Shown in pieces: positions 50,260 through 59,771 of a stretch of DNA of 64,000 nucleotides (its first letter is position 1; the number at the start of each line of letters is the position of its first letter). The stretch is from Candidatus Lutacidiplasma silvani. GTDB lineage: Archaea > Thermoplasmatota > Thermoplasmata > Lutacidiplasmatales > UBA184. The position numbers and the translations under genes were made by a program. Below the pieces are notes generated by a model. That model ran no database searches. It saw nothing but the letters and a program-made list of their open reading frames with translations, and was not told where the DNA came from. The DNA lies in the NCBI GenBank assembly GCA_022750295.1, contig JAKIVZ010000003.1:62001-126000 (forward strand), given 5' to 3'.

Positions 50260-51894
50260 ATGCCGGGCCACGCTTCTCCGTCGGTGGAATTCGACCAGCT
50301 CGAGCGGGACGTCGTCGACCACTTCTTCGAGCTCCAGCCCGGGTACGCCGTCTTTCTTGGCCTCCACCAGTACGACGGCCGAGTCCCGGACCTCTCTCGC
50401 GCCGCGACCGACGCGTGGGTGGCGAAGGCCGACACGCTCCTCGCCCGCCTGAAGGCGGTCGGCTCGGCGGAGCTCGCCCCCGCCCGGGCGATCGACCGGT
50501 CGCTCCTCGAGCTCCTGCTCTCGTCCCCCCGCTTCGACCTCGTCGACAGCCGCGACCTCGAGCGGAACCCGATGACGTACGTCGGCGGGATCTCGCTCAC
50601 GCAGTACATGGTCCGGGACTACGCGCCGGTCGCCGACCGGGCCCGGGCGATCGTCCAGACCCTCGAGGCGGCCCCGAAGATGCTCGCCGACGGCGCCCAC
50701 CGGTTGGACGCGGTCGTCGCGAGGCCGTTCCTCACGCTCTCGCTCGCGATCGGGAGTGGGCTGGCGTCCCACTTCGAGGAGGCCGAGGCGTTCGCCCGGA
50801 AGGAGTCGGGCACCCTCGGCGACCAGGTCCACGCGGCCCGGGAACGGGCCGACGCCGCGGTCCAGGAGTTCCTCGCCCGGATCCGGAGCGAGTGGATGCC
50901 GAGGGCCACCGACGACTTCGCCCTCGGGGCGGAGCGGTACCAGAAGCTCCTGTGGGTCCGGGAGGGGATCCGAACCCCGTTCGAGGAGATCCGCCGGTCC
51001 GGCGAGGCCGACCTCGCGCGTAACCAGGCCCGCCTCGAGGCGATCGCGGGCGGGCCGGGGGGGGTCGCGGAACGGTTCGAGACGCTGTACCAAGACCACT
51101 CGACCGCGGCCGACCTGGTCCCGACCGCCCAGCGGTTCGTCGACGAGACGAAGCAGTTCGTCCGGGACCACGACCTCGTGACGATCCCGGAGCCGTCGTT
51201 CTGCCGGGTCGAGGAGACCCCGACGTACGGCCGGGCGCTCTCGACGGCCAGCATGAACCCTCCGGGACCGTTCGACGTCGGCCGGGCCGACGGAATCTAC
51301 TTCGTGACGCCGGTCGACTCCGCGTGGCCGGCCCCGCGCCAGGAAGAGTGGCTCCGATCGTTGAACCGGGTGATGCTGAAGAACATCACCGTGCACGAAG
51401 TCTGGCCGGGCCACTATCTCCAGTTCCTCCACTTCCGGCACTCGGTCGGGTCGCTCACGCGGAAGGTGTTCCTCTCGCCGTCGTTCACGGAGGGGTGGGC
51501 CCACTACTGCGAGCAGCTCGCCATCGAGGCCGGGATCGGCGGGACCGACTGGAAGGCGGAGGTCGCTCAGATCCACGACGCCCTCCTCCGCGATTGCCGG
51601 CTCCTCGCCTCGATCGGTCTCCACACGGGCGGGATGACGCTCCCGGAGGCGACCCAGCTTTTCGTCGACCGGGCCCACTTCGAGCAATTGCCGGCGGAGC
51701 GCGAGGCGATCCGCGGCACGTTCAACCCGGAGTACTTCTGCTACACGCTCGGGAAGCTCCGGATCCTCGAGGCCCGCGAGGCGCTCCTCGACCGGGAGTT
51801 CCACGGCTCGCTGAAGGCGTTCCACGACCGGCTGCTGTCGACCGGGGCGCCGCCCGTCGGCTTGCTCGAGACGCTGCTCACGGTCCGAGGCTAA
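50260..51894 (+). CDS. DUF885 family protein (putative metallopeptidase)
   Basis: A 544-residue, mostly helical, soluble protein of the DUF885 family. Key motifs: LERDVVDHFFELQPGYAVFLG near the start, the zinc-type HEVWPGHYLQF (residues ~384-395), FTEGWAHYCEQLA ~30 residues later supplying the second Glu/His set, and GKLRILEAREA near the end. The HExxPGH plus EGWAHY arrangement is what suggests a metallopeptidase or metal hydrolase; activity in this family is poorly characterised. No signal peptide. The ATG at 50260 lies 28 bp after a TATA-like TCATAT. Confidence 0.85.
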   Translation: MPGHASPSVEFDQLERDVVDHFFELQPGYAVFLGLHQYDGRVPDLSRAATDAWVAKADTLLARLKAVGSAELAPARAIDRSLLELLLSSPRFDLVDSRDLERNPMTYVGGISLTQYMVRDYAPVADRARAIVQTLEAAPKMLADGAHRLDAVVARPFLTLSLAIGSGLASHFEEAEAFARKESGTLGDQVHAARERADAAVQEFLARIRSEWMPRATDDFALGAERYQKLLWVREGIRTPFEEIRRSGEADLARNQARLEAIAGGPGGVAERFETLYQDHSTAADLVPTAQRFVDETKQFVRDHDLVTIPEPSFCRVEETPTYGRALSTASMNPPGPFDVGRADGIYFVTPVDSAWPAPRQEEWLRSLNRVMLKNITVHEVWPGHYLQFLHFRHSVGSLTRKVFLSPSFTEGWAHYCEQLAIEAGIGGTDWKAEVAQIHDALLRDCRLLASIGLHTGGMTLPEATQLFVDRAHFEQLPAEREAIRGTFNPEYFCYTLGKLRILEAREALLDREFHGSLKAFHDRLLSTGAPPVGLLETLLTVRG

Positions 51895-52627
51895 GATCGC
51901 TCGGCGGCTCCAGGACGTCGCCCGCGATCGTCGAGGTTGCCCCCGTCGACGTGCCATCGTTCGGGAGGATCGTTTTGAACGACCGGCCGGAGCCGCTCTT
52001 GCTCTCCCAGTTCGCCGAGGCGACGTGCGCGGCCCCGACCGTGACCGCGATGACGCGCGGGTTCCCGAGGTCGGGCGTGGAACGGACGACCGCGGAGTAG
52101 GCGACGAAGGCGACCTCGCTGTCGAACGTGCCGTACTGCGGGCCGAACCAGATCATGCCGAAGAAGCCAGCGCAGAACGCGAGGAGGCTCCCCAGAGCAA
52201 GGAGGGTCGTGCCCAGAAGGAAGAACCCCGCGAGTCCGGGGACCAACAGGACGACCGAACCGATCGTCTTGACCAGAGCCTTCCTTCGACGGACGAGGTC
52301 GAGGTGGAGGCCGCGTTCTCCCACCACGATCCCGCTCACTGGAATCCCTTGCGGGTGCGACCTCAATTGGGGCGGGATCTCCGCGGGGACGTCGAGGACG
52401 ACCGGATACCCTGCCCGGGCGAGAGCCTCCACGGCGCGGGTGCGGATCTCCGCGAGCGAGTTGCCATCGACGTTCTGGCTCACGGCGAACGGAAACTTCC
52501 GCTTCGGGAGCGAACGGTCGGTCCACCGAAACGCCTTCCCGGCCGCCGAGAGTTCGGCAGAACTCGGAGACGTCCCGCCGGCGTCTCCGGAGCGAAGGGG
52601 CCCTGTGGCGACGGAGCCGGTCACCAC
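51878..52627 (-). CDS. membrane protein with paired central helices
   Basis: A 249-residue protein. Residues 1-115 are cytosolic (SLAEIRTRAVEALARAGYPV, then a beta segment ending GIVVGERGLHLDLVRRRKAL). Two helices follow (IGSVVLLVPGLAGFFLLG and LLALGSLLAFCAGFFGMIWF), then a beta-rich C-terminal domain (FDSEVAFVAYSAVVRS). Family unknown. GTG start with TATA-like GATAAAGC (52649-52656) at 26 bp. Its 3' end overlaps the convergent DUF885 gene by 17 bases. Confidence 0.65.
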   Translation of the reverse strand: MVTGSVATGPLRSGDAGGTSPSSAELSAAGKAFRWTDRSLPKRKFPFAVSQNVDGNSLAEIRTRAVEALARAGYPVVLDVPAEIPPQLRSHPQGIPVSGIVVGERGLHLDLVRRRKALVKTIGSVVLLVPGLAGFFLLGTTLLALGSLLAFCAGFFGMIWFGPQYGTFDSEVAFVAYSAVVRSTPDLGNPRVIAVTVGAAHVASANWESKSGSGRSFKTILPNDGTSTGATSTIAGDVLEPPSDLSLGP

Positions 52628-52709
52628 CGACGAAACTCGCGACTCCCCGATAAAGCGGTAACCCGGTCCGGAACTCTGCGACTCCGTCGCATATGACGGA
52701 CTCTTGCGG

Positions 52710-52747
52710 TCTATAGAAGCGTCTATAGTCTAAATCATAATTCTATA
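52710..52747 (+). promoter_or_regulatory. repeated TCTATA sites and TATA box, pst regulator promoter
   Basis: tctataga (52710-52717), tctatag (52722-52728) and ttctatatat (52741-52750). The last is the TATA box, 26 bp before the ATG at 52774; the first two are probable operator half-sites, echoing the palindrome in front of the other AbrB-PhoU gene. Confidence 0.5.
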
Positions 52748-52773
52748 TATCCCCACGTGCGGGTCGCCGACCG

Positions 52774-53910
52774 ATGCCCCGCGTCGAGGCTGCGAAGACC
52801 GCTCCCCGCTCCCCGGCGGTCGAGCTCGGGCCCGACGTGGAAGAGCGCCGGCTCCACCGGCTCGGCTCGGTCAGCATCGGGATCGCGCTGCCCCGCCGGT
52901 GGGTCGCGCGACACGGGCTCGCGAGCGGGGGAGCGGTCTACGTCTCCACGCGGCCGGACGGGACCATCCTCGTCCGGGACGGCCGGGACCTCCCCGCCGC
53001 GGCCACCGCCCAACTGCACGTTCCTCCCGGCGGGACCCCCGAACACCTGTTCCGCCAGCTGCTCCGCGCGTACCTGTCCGGGGCCCAGCGGTTCGAGGTC
53101 GTCGAGGCCGACGGACTCTCCCCCGCGACCCGGAGCGCGGTCGCCGATTTCGTCCGGCGGACGATCCGTCCCGAGGTCGTGAACGACGACGGCCACCAGA
53201 TCGTCGTCGCCGACGTCAGCCGGGGCGCCGACCTCGCCGTCGGTCCGGTCCTCCGTCGAATGGCCCAGGTCGTCCTCGAGCGGATCCGCCACGCGGGCCG
53301 CTCGTGGGTCGACGCCCACGGGACGCGGGGCGACGACTGGCGGGCCCGCGACGACGAGGTCGACCGGCACGCGTGGCTGATCGAGCGGATCCTGGTCCTG
53401 CGCCCGTGGCCCGAGGCCGGCCCCGGCGGCTTCCCTTCGGCGCTCTCCGAGACGTTCGCCCCACTGTTCCACGCGCGCTCGCTCGAGCGGGCCGCCGACC
53501 ACGCGGTCCTGATCGCAGAACGGGGCGCCCGGCTTCGCGAGGCGAACCTCCCGGACGCGACGTACCGGGCCCTCACCGCCTATCACAAGCAGGTCGTCGA
53601 CCACCTCGAGCTGGCCTGCCGGGTCGCCGAGGCCCGGGACCCCACCGACGCCAATCTCGTCGTCGACGCCGGCGAGGCGCTCCACGAAACCGCCGCGGCG
53701 CTCCGCGAGCGGTTCTGGACCCGCGGACTCTCGAGCTCGATCCCTCCGAGCGCGATCGCGAACCTCGGGCTCCTGATCGAGTCGCTCGACCGGATCACCG
53801 CCTACGCCCAGGACATCGCCCAGCTCGCCGTGCCGCCGTCGGACCGGGTCACCGTCCGGCCGACGCTGGCCTCCGACAGCCGGGCGTCCGACCTACCTCT
53901 CCCCAAATAG
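52774..53910 (+). CDS. AbrB-PhoU fusion regulator of the pst cluster (second copy)
   Basis: A 378-residue regulator. Residues 22-65 are the AbrB-like DNA-binding part (RLHRLGSVSIGIALPRRWV, GGAVYVSTRPDGTILVRDG). Two PhoU bundles follow (HARSLERAADHAVLIAERGA; LIESLDRITAYAQDIAQLA), with acidic metal-binding faces. Located directly upstream of pstS, so it likely senses phosphate status and controls this operon and itself. Leaderless ATG supported by a TATA box. Parallel to the copy at 30143-31204. Confidence 0.9.
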   Translation: MPRVEAAKTAPRSPAVELGPDVEERRLHRLGSVSIGIALPRRWVARHGLASGGAVYVSTRPDGTILVRDGRDLPAAATAQLHVPPGGTPEHLFRQLLRAYLSGAQRFEVVEADGLSPATRSAVADFVRRTIRPEVVNDDGHQIVVADVSRGADLAVGPVLRRMAQVVLERIRHAGRSWVDAHGTRGDDWRARDDEVDRHAWLIERILVLRPWPEAGPGGFPSALSETFAPLFHARSLERAADHAVLIAERGARLREANLPDATYRALTAYHKQVVDHLELACRVAEARDPTDANLVVDAGEALHETAAALRERFWTRGLSSSIPPSAIANLGLLIESLDRITAYAQDIAQLAVPPSDRVTVRPTLASDSRASDLPLPK

Positions 53911-53937
53911 TGGAGACCCACCGGGAGGAACAAACGA

Positions 53938-55164
53938 ATGAGTGCGAACAACGCAAGCGGAACGAACCCAAGCGGCGCGGGGGCCAACGCCCCGAGCGAC
54001 GCAGACAAGAGCCACCTGCCGAAGTCGTCGTCGTCGAACCACATGGCCCTGTACGCCGTGGTCGCGATCGTGATCATTGTCGTCGCGGTCGTCGGCGCGG
54101 GCGCGGCCCTAGGCTGGTTCACGAAGAAATCGCCTTCCAACTGCCCGGCCGGTTCCGGCCAGACGATCGCTGCGGCGGGCTCGACCCTCGCCCAGCCGTT
54201 GATGACCCTCTGGGCGAGCCAGTACTCATGCGGGTCGCTCGAGTATAACGGCGTCGGAAGCGGGGCCGGAGTGACCGACCTTTCGCAGAAGACCGTCGAT
54301 TTCGGCGCCTCGGATGCGCCGCTGTCGGCCACCCAGGTGAGCGCGCTGCCGTCCGGATCGACGGTCCTGACAATCCCGGAGCTCGTCGCTGGGGTCGCGA
54401 TCATCTACGACGTCTCGGGCGTCGCGAAGGGGCTCAACCTGACCGGGACCGTCCTCGCGGGGATCTACCTCGGGACGATCACGAACTGGAACAGCTCGCA
54501 GATCACGTCGATCAACCCGGGCGTCAAGCTTCCCGATGCGAACATCACCGTCGTGGAGCGCGCCGACTCGAGCGGGACGACGTACGTCTACACGAGCTGG
54601 CTCTCCCTGGAGAACTCGAGCTGGAAGTCGAAGGTCGGGGCGGCGACGACCGTCAGCTGGCCGACCGGCGTGAAGGAATCCGGGTCGCTCGGCGTCGCCG
54701 GCACGGTCAAGTCCGACCCGAACTCAATCGGCTACGTCGACCTCGCGTACGCGATCACGAACACCCTGACGTACGGGGCGATCCAGAACCCGGCGAACAC
54801 CTACGTCCTGCCGAACGAGACGAACACCGCGGCGGCGGCAGCTCAGGCGGGCGCCCTGCCCGCGGCGAACGCCGAGGCCGGCTGGGACTCGGTCTCCATC
54901 CTCAACGAGCCGGGGACCACGACCTACCCGATCGCGACGTTCTCCTACGTGATGGTCTACTCCGACCTCGGAGCCGTGTACGGCTCGAGCGAGAGCCAGG
55001 CCCACGCGCAGGGCGTCGTCGCGTTCCTCTGGTGGGCCGTGTCGACGGGGCAGTCGTACTCGTCGGGGCTCTCGTACGTCCCGCTCCCGTCGAACGTGGT
55101 GACCTCCGATGAGACGGCGATTAGCAGCATCCAGTACAACGGGCAGGCGCTGACGTCCCACTAG
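53938..55164 (+). CDS. pstS: phosphate-binding protein PstS, membrane-anchored
   Basis: High-affinity phosphate receptor of the Pst ABC importer. Residues 1-35 are a hydrophilic Ser/Asn-rich cytosolic tail and 37-58 a signal anchor (ALYAVVAIVIIVVAVVGAGA); no lipobox Cys. The receptor domain has IAAAGSTLAQPL (phosphate-contacting Ser/Thr), VGSGAGVTDLSQKTVDFGASDAPLS, VVERADSSGTTYVYTSWL and IGYVDLAYA, all Pst-typical. A Shine-Dalgarno GGGAGG lies 9 bases before the ATG, showing that internal operon genes use ribosome sites. Confidence 0.93.
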   Translation: MSANNASGTNPSGAGANAPSDADKSHLPKSSSSNHMALYAVVAIVIIVVAVVGAGAALGWFTKKSPSNCPAGSGQTIAAAGSTLAQPLMTLWASQYSCGSLEYNGVGSGAGVTDLSQKTVDFGASDAPLSATQVSALPSGSTVLTIPELVAGVAIIYDVSGVAKGLNLTGTVLAGIYLGTITNWNSSQITSINPGVKLPDANITVVERADSSGTTYVYTSWLSLENSSWKSKVGAATTVSWPTGVKESGSLGVAGTVKSDPNSIGYVDLAYAITNTLTYGAIQNPANTYVLPNETNTAAAAAQAGALPAANAEAGWDSVSILNEPGTTTYPIATFSYVMVYSDLGAVYGSSESQAHAQGVVAFLWWAVSTGQSYSSGLSYVPLPSNVVTSDETAISSIQYNGQALTSH

Positions 55165-55190
55165 CGGGTCCCGACGGAGCAGAACGCCGT

Positions 55191-56231
55191 ATGGGGGACC
55201 CTCCGGACGGAGCCGGCGCGGGCGGCGAGCCGCCGGCCGGCGCCTCGGATGGATCCCCCGCAACCTCTTCCCCTCCGATGCGGGGGGCGTCGTCCCGCGC
55301 CCGGGCCCGGATCTTCGACCGGGCGTTCGGGGTGTTCACGTTCCTCGCCGCGGCGATCCTGATCGCCCTTCCGGTCCTCCTCGTCATCGTCATCGCACAG
55401 GCGTCGTGGCCGGCGCTGATCCGGTTCGGCCCGGCGTTCATCCTCGACAAGACCTGGGACCCGAACCTGCCCCCGATTACCTTCGGCGCCGCGCCGTTCA
55501 TCACCGACACGATCATCACCAGCCTGATCGCGCTCCTCATCGGGATCCCCATCTCGATCGGGGCGGCCGTGTTCCTCGCCGAGCTCGCTCCCGATTGGCT
55601 CCGGGCCCCCGTCGCCGCGGTCGTGGACCTCCTCGCCGCCGTCCCGTCGGTGGTCTTCGGCCTCTGGGGCCTCTACGTCCTGGTCCCGTACATGCGGACC
55701 ACCGGCGACCCGCTCCTCACCAAGTACCTCGGGTGGTCGCCGCTCTTCGCGCAGCACGCCGGGAGCCAGAGCGGCCAGAGCGTCCTGACGGCGTCGATCA
55801 TCCTCGGCATCATGATCCTCCCGACGATCTCCTCGGTCAGCCGGGAGGCGCTTCGGGCGACCCCGGACAGCCAGCGGGAGGCGGCGTTGAGCCTCGGGGC
55901 GACCCGCTGGGAGGCGACGCGGATCGGCCCTCTCTCCTACGCCCGGTCCGGCATCTTCGGGGCGGCGGTCCTCGGCCTCGGCCGCGCGATGGGCGAGACG
56001 ATGGCCGTGACGATGACGATCGGCAACTCGAACAACGTCGGCACGTCGCTCATCGACCCCGGCCAGACGTTGTCGAGCCTCATCGCGATCAACTTCGGCA
56101 ACGCGCTCCCCCTCGAGCGGGCGGCGCTCGTCGAGCTCGGCCTCATTCTGATGGGACTCTCGCTCCTCGTGAACGTCGTGGCGCGGCTGCTCCTTCGGTC
56201 GATGACCCGGATGGGGGCGACGACGGCATGA
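55191..56231 (+). CDS. pstC: phosphate ABC transporter permease PstC
   Basis: A 346-residue permease with an extended hydrophilic N-terminus (~45 residues, Gly/Ala/Pro-rich) and six helices. Family motifs: ISIGAAVFLAELAPDWLRAP, LAAVPSVVFGLWGLYVL, EALRATPDSQREAALSLGAT (the EAA loop that docks PstB) and GLGRAMGETMAVTMTIGN. An internal insert relative to the shortest PstC forms follows VPYMRTTGDP. Overlaps pstA by four bases. Confidence 0.93.
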   Translation: MGDPPDGAGAGGEPPAGASDGSPATSSPPMRGASSRARARIFDRAFGVFTFLAAAILIALPVLLVIVIAQASWPALIRFGPAFILDKTWDPNLPPITFGAAPFITDTIITSLIALLIGIPISIGAAVFLAELAPDWLRAPVAAVVDLLAAVPSVVFGLWGLYVLVPYMRTTGDPLLTKYLGWSPLFAQHAGSQSGQSVLTASIILGIMILPTISSVSREALRATPDSQREAALSLGATRWEATRIGPLSYARSGIFGAAVLGLGRAMGETMAVTMTIGNSNNVGTSLIDPGQTLSSLIAINFGNALPLERAALVELGLILMGLSLLVNVVARLLLRSMTRMGATTA

Positions 56232-57127
56232 GGCCCCCGAAGCGGATCCGGCGCCGCGCGAAGAGTCTCGTCCTCCTCGGCCTCTGCGCGGTCGCGGTCC
56301 TCCTGATGCTCGTCCCGCTCGCGAGCATCCTCTACGAGTGCTTCCTCAACGGCGCCGGGGCGATCACCCCCGCGTTCTTCCTGAAGAACCCGCCGCCGCC
56401 GTGCAATCCGACGGCCGGGACGACGTGCCCGGTCGGCGGCGTCCAGGACGCGATCTTGGGAACCCTGCTCCTCGTCGGCCTCGCGTCCCTGATCGCGCTT
56501 CCCGTCGGGATCCTCGGCGGGATCTACCTCTCCGAGTTCCAGGACCGTCCGCTCGCCCGGCCGGCCCGGTTCCTCGCCGACGTGATGACCGGGATCCCGT
56601 CGATCGTCATCGGCGTCTTCGTGTTCGGGATATTCTACTTCTTCGCCCAGGAAGGATGGATCACCACGTTCAGCGTCATCTCGGGGTACACGGGCGCGGT
56701 CGCCCTCGCGGTGATCATGATCCCGGTCGTCGCCCGGACGTGCGAGGAGGCGCTCCGGCTCGTGCCCGTTTCGCTCCGGGAGGCGTCGCTCGCCCTCGGG
56801 ATTCCGCGACACCGGACGATCCTGAGGATCGTCCTCTCCTCGGGCCGCGGTGGCGTCATCACCGGCGCGCTCCTCGCGGTGGCCCGGGCCGGCGGCGAGA
56901 CCGCCCCGCTCCTGCTGACCGCCGGGTTCACGACCGGGTCGATCGCCGGGCTCTCCGGCTGGACCCCGGCGCTCCCCGTCCTGATCTACCAGTTCGCTTC
57001 GGCGCAGTACCCGAACACCACGCAATTGGCGTGGGGGGCGGCGCTGATCCTCGTCCTCATGATGCTCCTTATTAGCGTCGGGGCCCGGCTCGCGCTGCGC
57101 AACAAGTTCGGAGGGCGGTCGGCGTGA
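56228..57127 (+). CDS. pstA: phosphate ABC transporter permease PstA
   Basis: A 299-residue permease partner of PstC. ATG in an ATGA overlap. Motifs: [40 protein letters not shown], the EAA loop [20 protein letters not shown] and [16 protein letters not shown]. Six helices. Stop overlaps the pstB start (GTGA). Confidence 0.93.
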   Translation: MRPPKRIRRRAKSLVLLGLCAVAVLLMLVPLASILYECFLNGAGAITPAFFLKNPPPPCNPTAGTTCPVGGVQDAILGTLLLVGLASLIALPVGILGGIYLSEFQDRPLARPARFLADVMTGIPSIVIGVFVFGIFYFFAQEGWITTFSVISGYTGAVALAVIMIPVVARTCEEALRLVPVSLREASLALGIPRHRTILRIVLSSGRGGVITGALLAVARAGGETAPLLLTAGFTTGSIAGLSGWTPALPVLIYQFASAQYPNTTQLAWGAALILVLMMLLISVGARLALRNKFGGRSA

Positions 57128-57879
57128 GCGGGGACAAGCTGGTCGTCCAGAACCTGAACGCCTGGTACGGCAAGACCCACGCGGTCCAGGACATCTCCCT
57201 CTCGTTCCCCGACAAGAAGGCGACCGCGATCATCGGCCCCTCGGGGTGCGGGAAGTCGACGTTCATCCGGTGCCTCAACCGGATCCACGAGACCCAGCCG
57301 AAGGCCCGGTCGGAGGGGAAGGTCCTCCTCGACGGCAGCGACGTGTACCAGGCCGACCCGACCGAGATCCGGCGGAAGATCGGGATGGTGTTCCAGCGAC
57401 CGAACGTCTTCCCGACGATGTCGATCTACGGCAACGTCGCGGCGGGGCTGAAGCTCCACGGCGGGTACTCCCACGACGAGATCGACACCCTCGTCATCGA
57501 GAGCCTGAAGAAGGCCGCCCTCTGGGACGAGGTCAAGGAGAAGCTCGACCAGAGCGCGCTCCAGCTTTCGGGCGGCCAGCAGCAGCGGCTCTGCATCGCC
57601 CGCGCGCTCGCGGTGCAGCCGGAGGTCCTCCTCATGGACGAGCCGGCGAGCGCGCTCGACCCGATCTCGACGGCCCGGATCGAGGACCTGATCTTCGACC
57701 TGAAGAACTCGGTCCCGGTGATCATCGTCACCCACAACATGCAGCAGGCGGCCCGGGTCGCCGACCGGACCGCGTTCCTGTACCTCGGCAAGCTCGTCGA
57801 GGTCGCGCCCACCCGCGACCTGTTCGAGCGGCCGACGGAGAAGCTCACCGAGAGTTACATCACGGGGAGGTTCGGATAG
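57124..57879 (+). CDS. pstB: phosphate ABC transporter ATPase PstB
   Basis: A 251-residue ABC ATPase that powers phosphate import. Walker [12 protein letters not shown]-loop [14 protein letters not shown], signature [15 protein letters not shown], Walker [14 protein letters not shown] and the H-loop [33 protein letters not shown] at the N-terminus and [11 protein letters not shown] at the end are PstB-specific. Confidence 0.96.
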   Translation: MSGDKLVVQNLNAWYGKTHAVQDISLSFPDKKATAIIGPSGCGKSTFIRCLNRIHETQPKARSEGKVLLDGSDVYQADPTEIRRKIGMVFQRPNVFPTMSIYGNVAAGLKLHGGYSHDEIDTLVIESLKKAALWDEVKEKLDQSALQLSGGQQQRLCIARALAVQPEVLLMDEPASALDPISTARIEDLIFDLKNSVPVIIVTHNMQQAARVADRTAFLYLGKLVEVAPTRDLFERPTEKLTESYITGRFG

Positions 57880-57884
57880 GAACG

Positions 57885-58583
57885 ATGCCGGCGGTCGAGC
57901 GGAAGGCGCTCTCGGAGGAGCTGAACAGCCTCCGGGAGAACATGGAGACGATCGCGACGTTGAGCGTGCAGGCGATCGAGCGGGCGGTCGCCGGCCTCGA
58001 CTCCCCGGACACCGGGGTCGTCGGCGACGTGAGCGCGCTCGACCGCGAGGTGTACGGCCTCAAGGAGCGGATCGTCCGCAACTGCGTCGAGACGATCGCC
58101 CTCCACGCCCCGGTGGCGAAGGACCTGCGGACGATCACCGTGGCCCTCGAGGTGACGACCGACCTCGACCGGATCGGCCGGTACGCGAAGGACATCGCGG
58201 AATCGGCCCACGAGCTCCACCGGGAGGGCGACGGCCGCGAGAGCCTCCCGAAGCTGCGGGAGATGGGGAACCTCACCGTCGGGATGATCCGGACCGCCGT
58301 CAACGCCTACCTGGCGGGCGACGCGACGAGCGTCTCCCACATCCACACCGACGACGATGCGGTCGACAACTTCCACGACGAGCTGTTCCAGGCGATCATC
58401 GACGGGATGGCCCGGCGGACCGTCACGCCCCGGACCGGCGCCGAGTGCATCCTGATCAACCGGTACCTCGAGCGGCTCAGCGACCACGCCGTGAACATCG
58501 GCGAGTGGGTCGTCTACCTGGTCAGCGGGGACCGGCCGATGCGGCTCCCCCGGCACCGCATGGAGCCCGGAGCCATGCCCTAG
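57885..58583 (+). CDS. phoU: phosphate uptake regulator PhoU
   Basis: A 232-residue classic PhoU without DNA-binding domain, unlike the AbrB-PhoU copies. Two three-helix bundles carrying metal-binding repeats DLDRIGRYAKDIAESAHEL and YLERLSDHAVNIGEWVVYL. Restrains the Pst transporter and links it to signalling. Last gene of the pst operon, 5 bp after pstB. Confidence 0.92.
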   Translation: MPAVERKALSEELNSLRENMETIATLSVQAIERAVAGLDSPDTGVVGDVSALDREVYGLKERIVRNCVETIALHAPVAKDLRTITVALEVTTDLDRIGRYAKDIAESAHELHREGDGRESLPKLREMGNLTVGMIRTAVNAYLAGDATSVSHIHTDDDAVDNFHDELFQAIIDGMARRTVTPRTGAECILINRYLERLSDHAVNIGEWVVYLVSGDRPMRLPRHRMEPGAMP

Positions 58584-58744
58584 CCATCCCGTTCCCGAAC
58601 CCCGGGGAACTCGAGCCGTCGGCCGGGTTCCCCCGGGCGTCTCCGCCGCCACCGCCAGGAGTTGGGTGACGAGACCAAGTCCGTGGCCCGGGCTCGCCCG
58701 AGTCCCAACGCCCCCGTGCACGGAGTCCGACCGCGAACTCGCCG

Positions 58745-59656
58745 TCAGTCCCCGCCGCGTCTCGCGGGGCCCGGTGCCCACCGCGCGTGGTCCCGCGCGT
58801 ACCGGCGAAAAAACCAGGCGAGGAACGGCCGCGGGGTTCGGGCGAGGTCCCCCCGCTCCAGGGCCTGGTAGTAACCCCCGCGCTTGCCGTACCGGATATT
58901 GAGCATCGGGAATCCCGACTCCTGCAGGAGCATGTTCATCGCGAGGCGCCCAACGCGCCCGTTTCCGTCTCCGAACGGGTGCAGGTGCTCAAGTTCGCAA
59001 TGGAACGCGGCGGCGCGCTCCACGGGGTGGAGAGCGTTCGTCCGTCGTCGAGCGCGGCGGACCAGCTCCACGAGCATGGACCGAACCTCGAGGGCCGGCG
59101 GGGGCACGAATCGGCTCCCGACGATTCGCACCTCATAATCCCGGATCCTCCCGGCGATCGGCGGCTTCGTTTCCCCGAACATGGCCCGGTGCCAGGCAAG
59201 CAGGTGGGGAAGGTCGACCGGCTCGGGGTGCGAGAGCAGTCGTTTCACGAGCATGGCGTGGAGCTGGGCCTCCCGGACGTCCGCCATCGGCCGCCGCGCC
59301 GGACTGACCCCGTCGATCAGCAGGTCGGCGACCTCGCGGAACGTCAGCGTGGACCCTTCGATCCGGTTGGTGTCGTAGGTGAATTCGAGGATGAACTGTT
59401 CCCGTTCCGTGGCGGCGGCCGCCGCCGGGAGGGACCGCCGGTGCGACGCGTACCCCTGCCGAATCGCCTCGAACCTCCGAAACCACGTGAACCCCCAGAC
59501 TTCCCGCTCGAGGGCCTCGCGCTGGTGGGCGAGATCGACCGGGAGTTCGGTCCCGAGGTACCGTTCGCGCCGATGGACCGCCCCTCCCCACCGGTAGGTT
59601 TGGACCAGGTAGTGGTACCTCCGCCTCCCCCGGGAGACGGCACGGACAACGGCCAT
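58745..59656 (-). CDS. Fic family protein, class II with N-terminal inhibitory helix
   Basis: A 303-residue Fic/DOC protein that transfers a nucleotide part (often AMP) onto target proteins. Canonical catalytic motif HPFGDGNGRVGR (226-237) is complete. The inhibitory helix motif (S/T)xxxE(G/N) is present as TNRIEG (96-101), placing it in the N-terminally self-inhibited class II. A basic N-terminal domain (VVRAVSRGRRRYHYLVQTYR) may recognise nucleic acid or target. The promoter (cttataataatc, about 59679-59690) is flanked by an 11-bp inverted repeat. Stands alone; target unknown. Confidence 0.93.
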   Translation of the reverse strand: MAVVRAVSRGRRRYHYLVQTYRWGGAVHRRERYLGTELPVDLAHQREALEREVWGFTWFRRFEAIRQGYASHRRSLPAAAAATEREQFILEFTYDTNRIEGSTLTFREVADLLIDGVSPARRPMADVREAQLHAMLVKRLLSHPEPVDLPHLLAWHRAMFGETKPPIAGRIRDYEVRIVGSRFVPPPALEVRSMLVELVRRARRRTNALHPVERAAAFHCELEHLHPFGDGNGRVGRLAMNMLLQESGFPMLNIRYGKRGGYYQALERGDLARTPRPFLAWFFRRYARDHARWAPGPARRGGD

Positions 59657-59659
59657 GGT

Positions 59660-59710
59660 TGCCTCTACATGGAATCAACTTATAATAATCAGCATCAATA
59701 TGTAGAGGCA
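59660..59710. promoter_or_regulatory. inverted repeat enclosing the Fic promoter
   Basis: Perfect 11-bp arms tgcctctacat (59660-59670) and atgtagaggca (59700-59710) enclose a 29-bp AT-rich centre containing the TATA-like cttataataatc. Start codon at 59656 lies just outside. Probable operator for a dimeric regulator; alternatively a tiny mobile-element remnant. Confidence 0.55.
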
Positions 59711-59771
59711 TAAACCCGACGGGGAGATCTCCCAAAATCTCCGGCCGGTCCGAAGCGGCCGCCCGAGGCCC

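Noticed and set aside
58584..58744. Possible RNA gene between phoU and fic
   Set aside because: Read on both strands; no tRNA fold, box C/D or H/ACA signature that I could support.
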